Below are positions 20,843 to 22,814 of a DNA stretch of 22,814 nucleotides, one piece after another; the stretch's first letter is position 1, and each line of letters starts with the position of its first letter. Where the stretch lies: IMG/VR virus record IMGVR_UViG_3300046009_004355, positions 1 through 22,814 of that record. One strand, 5' to 3'. The position numbers were made by a program, and so were the translations under genes. Origin of the DNA: a virus. The notes under the pieces are model-generated. The model was given only the letters and a program-made list of their open reading frames with translations. It was not told where the DNA came from and did no database searches.

Positions 20843-22267
20843 ATGGCTCTAATGCAAGTTCTTAAAACGTACTATAACGATGCCCAAATGACCGACACTA
20901 ACTCGTTGGTTAACGCACTTATGGAACGTCCAGAGGAGATCTCTCCTATCATTACTCACTTGGCTGGTCGTGAGGAAAAGAAATTTCCATTGTCTTTCTT
21001 GACTGAAGGTGTTGGAAACACTCGTTCAATTGATCGCTACGAATATGAATATCGTGTTAAAACTCACGAAATAAATGTTCGTCCTGTTGTTTCTGCTGCT
21101 CCTGCTGCTGTTCAAGGTGCTGGTGGTGCTCCATTTTTCTTGACTTTTCCTGATAAATGGTTCATTTTTCCTTACACTTTGGTATCTCAATCAGGTACTC
21201 TTGCTCGTATTATGAGTGAACCAGTACCAGATGGTTCAGGTTGGAAGTACACTTTGCGTCTAGTATCTCCTGATACAGCTTCTGTATCTGTTGCTGATGC
21301 TTCTCCTGGTGCTTTGTGGGGTATGATGTATGCTAACGTAGGAATTGACTTTTCTCGTGGTAATGCATCTAACTGGACTGCTCCTGGTTTGGTTCGTAGC
21401 AAAATTGGTACTGTACGTAAATCTTACCATTTTTCTGGAAATGCTAAAGATTATGTTGCTCAATTTGAATTGCCTTTGAAAGAAGGAAGTAAGACTAAAT
21501 TGTGGATGGATTACGAAGAGTACCGTCACATGTTGAAGTTTAAAGAAGAGTGTGAAATGTACTATTGGTATGGTCAAAAAACTCATGATGCAAATGGTGT
21601 TAGCACTATGTTGGATGAGAATGGTCAACCTGTAGTTTCTGGTCCTGGTTTGTTGGAGCAAATCATTAACAAAGACACTTACTCTAACTTGACTCAAGCT
21701 AAAATTGAAGAAGTTATTGGTGATTTGTTCTATGGTATGACTGATGCTACTGACAAGCAAGTAACTCTTTATACTGGTATCGGTGGAGCTCGTGAGTTTG
21801 ACCGCGCTTTGAAGACTTACTACTCTTCTAACTCTTATTTGCAAACTACTCAACCTACCTTTATTACTGGTTCTGGTCGTAACTTGGGTATCACTGGTTA
21901 CTTCACTAGTTATGAGCATGTTGATGGTCATAGAGTTAACGTAGTTAAATCTCCTTTGTTTGATCACGGTCCTGTTGCTCAAGCTTCTAAAAAGCACCCA
22001 GTTTCTGGTTTGCCTTTGGAATCTTATCGCATGGTATTTGTTGACCAATCTACTTATGATGGTGAAAACAACTTGCAAATGGTTAACAAAAAAGGTCGTG
22101 AGTTGTTGCGTTGGTGTGTTGCAGGTTCAGTTGTTCCAAAAGGATTTACTGAAACTGACACTCGTGCAAGTGATATTGATGGCGCTTCTGTGCATATGTT
22201 GAAGACTGCTGGTATTTTGCTTCGTCGCTTCGATACTAGCTTGGATCTTCAGTGTGTTGCATCTTAA
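20843..22267 (+). CDS. Major capsid protein
   Basis: A 474-residue protein starting MALMQVLKTYYNDAQMTDTN. The length, position after a scaffold-like gene, single-copy gene with its own strong terminator, and very biased codons (CGT, GGT, GCT and TTG dominate) all point to the most abundant virion protein. The sequence has long beta-rich segments (KYTLRLVSPDTASVSV, VRKSYHFSGNAKDYV) and a helix with acidic and aromatic residues (YEEYRHMLKFKEECEMYYWY) like an HK97-fold spine and axial domain. I recall similar ends (TSLDLQC) in crAss-like capsid proteins. The start fits, 14 bases after TAACTTTA. Confidence 0.88.
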   Translation: MALMQVLKTYYNDAQMTDTNSLVNALMERPEEISPIITHLAGREEKKFPLSFLTEGVGNTRSIDRYEYEYRVKTHEINVRPVVSAAPAAVQGAGGAPFFLTFPDKWFIFPYTLVSQSGTLARIMSEPVPDGSGWKYTLRLVSPDTASVSVADASPGALWGMMYANVGIDFSRGNASNWTAPGLVRSKIGTVRKSYHFSGNAKDYVAQFELPLKEGSKTKLWMDYEEYRHMLKFKEECEMYYWYGQKTHDANGVSTMLDENGQPVVSGPGLLEQIINKDTYSNLTQAKIEEVIGDLFYGMTDATDKQVTLYTGIGGAREFDRALKTYYSSNSYLQTTQPTFITGSGRNLGITGYFTSYEHVDGHRVNVVKSPLFDHGPVAQASKKHPVSGLPLESYRMVFVDQSTYDGENNLQMVNKKGRELLRWCVAGSVVPKGFTETDTRASDIDGASVHMLKTAGILLRRFDTSLDLQCVAS

Positions 22268-22288
22268 GTTGTGTTGGTTTATAAAAAG

Positions 22289-22319
22289 ATGGGGGGAGTT
22301 AACCCTCCCCTCATTTTTT
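22289..22319 (+). terminator. Strong intrinsic terminator after the major capsid gene
   Basis: A 10-bp GC-rich stem (left arm 22289-22298 ATGGGGGGAG, right arm 22305-22314 CTCCCCTCAT with one G-U pair) around a 6-base loop, followed directly by six T. It lies 21 bases after the capsid stop codon and is the clearest rho-independent terminator in the window. Confidence 0.85.
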
Positions 22320-22383
22320 CTAAATATAAAAAATTCCTAGTTATTCTTAATCTGGGAAATAATTAAATAAAAAGAACAAAATT

Positions 22384-22814
22384 ATGAGAACAATTATTAT
22401 TAGAAGAAAGGAAGTACTTAATCACCTTCCAAAAGAAATCAGAGCTGGAGCTAAAGTTAAAATTGGATCCATCTTTGTAAACAGACTTCCACTCAAAGGA
22501 GTAGAAGGTAAAGAAGAAGAAAAATTATTGAAAGAATTGGTTGATGTTCCACCTACACACAACGAATGGCCTGCAAAAACAAAAGACTTCTGGTCTAGTT
22601 TAAGCATTACAGTTCCATTTGAAGGAGTAGAGTTAAACATTGAAACAACTGAAGATGGTACGCCAATTAATCCAATGGATTACATTAGATACAAGTGGGC
22701 AATTAAACATCGTCAAGTTGCAATGTCTGAAGATGAAATGAAAACTTCTCCCGAAAAACGGTTTTATATTTATGATCCTCAAAAAGATCTTCTTAAAAAG
22801 AACAACAAAGTCTT
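22384..22814 (+). CDS. Hypothetical protein downstream of the capsid gene, truncated by window edge
   Basis: An open frame of at least 143 codons starts MRTIIIRRKEVLNHLPKEIR and runs off the right end. It is mixed helix and strand with no motif I recognise; it contains VPPTHNEWPAKTKDFWSSLS and FYIYDPQKDLLKKN. It is likely another virion or assembly gene of the late block, since head-completion and tail genes usually follow the capsid gene. It begins about 65 bases after the capsid terminator without an obvious -7 element. Confidence 0.75.
   Translation, partial: MRTIIIRRKEVLNHLPKEIRAGAKVKIGSIFVNRLPLKGVEGKEEEKLLKELVDVPPTHNEWPAKTKDFWSSLSITVPFEGVELNIETTEDGTPINPMDYIRYKWAIKHRQVAMSEDEMKTSPEKRFYIYDPQKDLLKKNNKV

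Noticed and set aside
21260-22078. A 272-codon open frame on the minus strand opposite the capsid gene
   Set aside because: It mirrors the biased codons of the major capsid gene (few stops arise on the opposite strand) and has a Ser/Arg/Thr-rich, low-complexity product.
1-22814. CRISPR array, insertion sequence, integrase or attachment site
   Set aside because: No regularly spaced direct repeats, transposase or recombinase frames, or flanking duplications were seen in this window.

Overview
The window is a piece of a lytic-type tailed phage genome (Caudoviricetes), very probably infecting a member of the Bacteroidota. This rests on four things: the terminase large subunit, portal, scaffold-like and major capsid block; AT-rich DNA with tightly overlapping genes; operon starts preceded by TAnnTTTG, the Bacteroidota -7 promoter element, and an almost complete lack of Shine-Dalgarno sites; and many small proteins of a style common in Bacteroidota phages. 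The capsid protein and block order remind me of crAss-like phages (Crassvirales), but that placement is from memory and unproven. I see no integrase, tRNA, insertion sequence or CRISPR array.

Left arm (1 to about 6,560, all on the minus strand): replication and early genes. A family A DNA polymerase with proofreading domain lies among small, mostly unknown, translationally coupled proteins, several with Cys-x2-Cys pairs. Nearer the divergence point is a 199-residue protein of unknown role (possibly ssDNA-binding), flanked by small proteins and by strong hairpins that probably end or modulate transcription.

Divergence region (about 6,560 to 7,390): an AT-rich, repeat-bearing stretch with DnaA-box-like words, a candidate origin or control region, then a 45-residue basic protein, then about 290 noncoding bases with nested complementary segments: a candidate structured RNA and the most novel-looking element here.

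Right arm (7,393 to the end, plus strand): late genes. First comes a lysis region: a candidate cell-wall enzyme, two tandem paralogous one-pass membrane proteins, and two copies of an overlapping gene pair (membrane-anchored coiled-coil protein plus signal-peptide protein in the +1 frame) laid out like Rz/Rz1 spanins, with a two-segment membrane protein between them. Next are a GroES-like co-chaperonin, winged-helix, zinc-ribbon and HU-like small proteins, a possible small terminase, the large terminase, the portal, a Dps/ferritin-like protein with the Dps iron-ligand spacing, a large Gln-rich putative virion protein, a scaffold-like acidic protein and the major capsid protein, closed by a strong terminator. 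A further gene runs off the right edge.

The genes form a coherent programme: minus-strand genes copy DNA, while plus-strand genes assemble capsids (the co-chaperonin probably helping host GroEL fold the capsid protein), package DNA and lyse the envelope.
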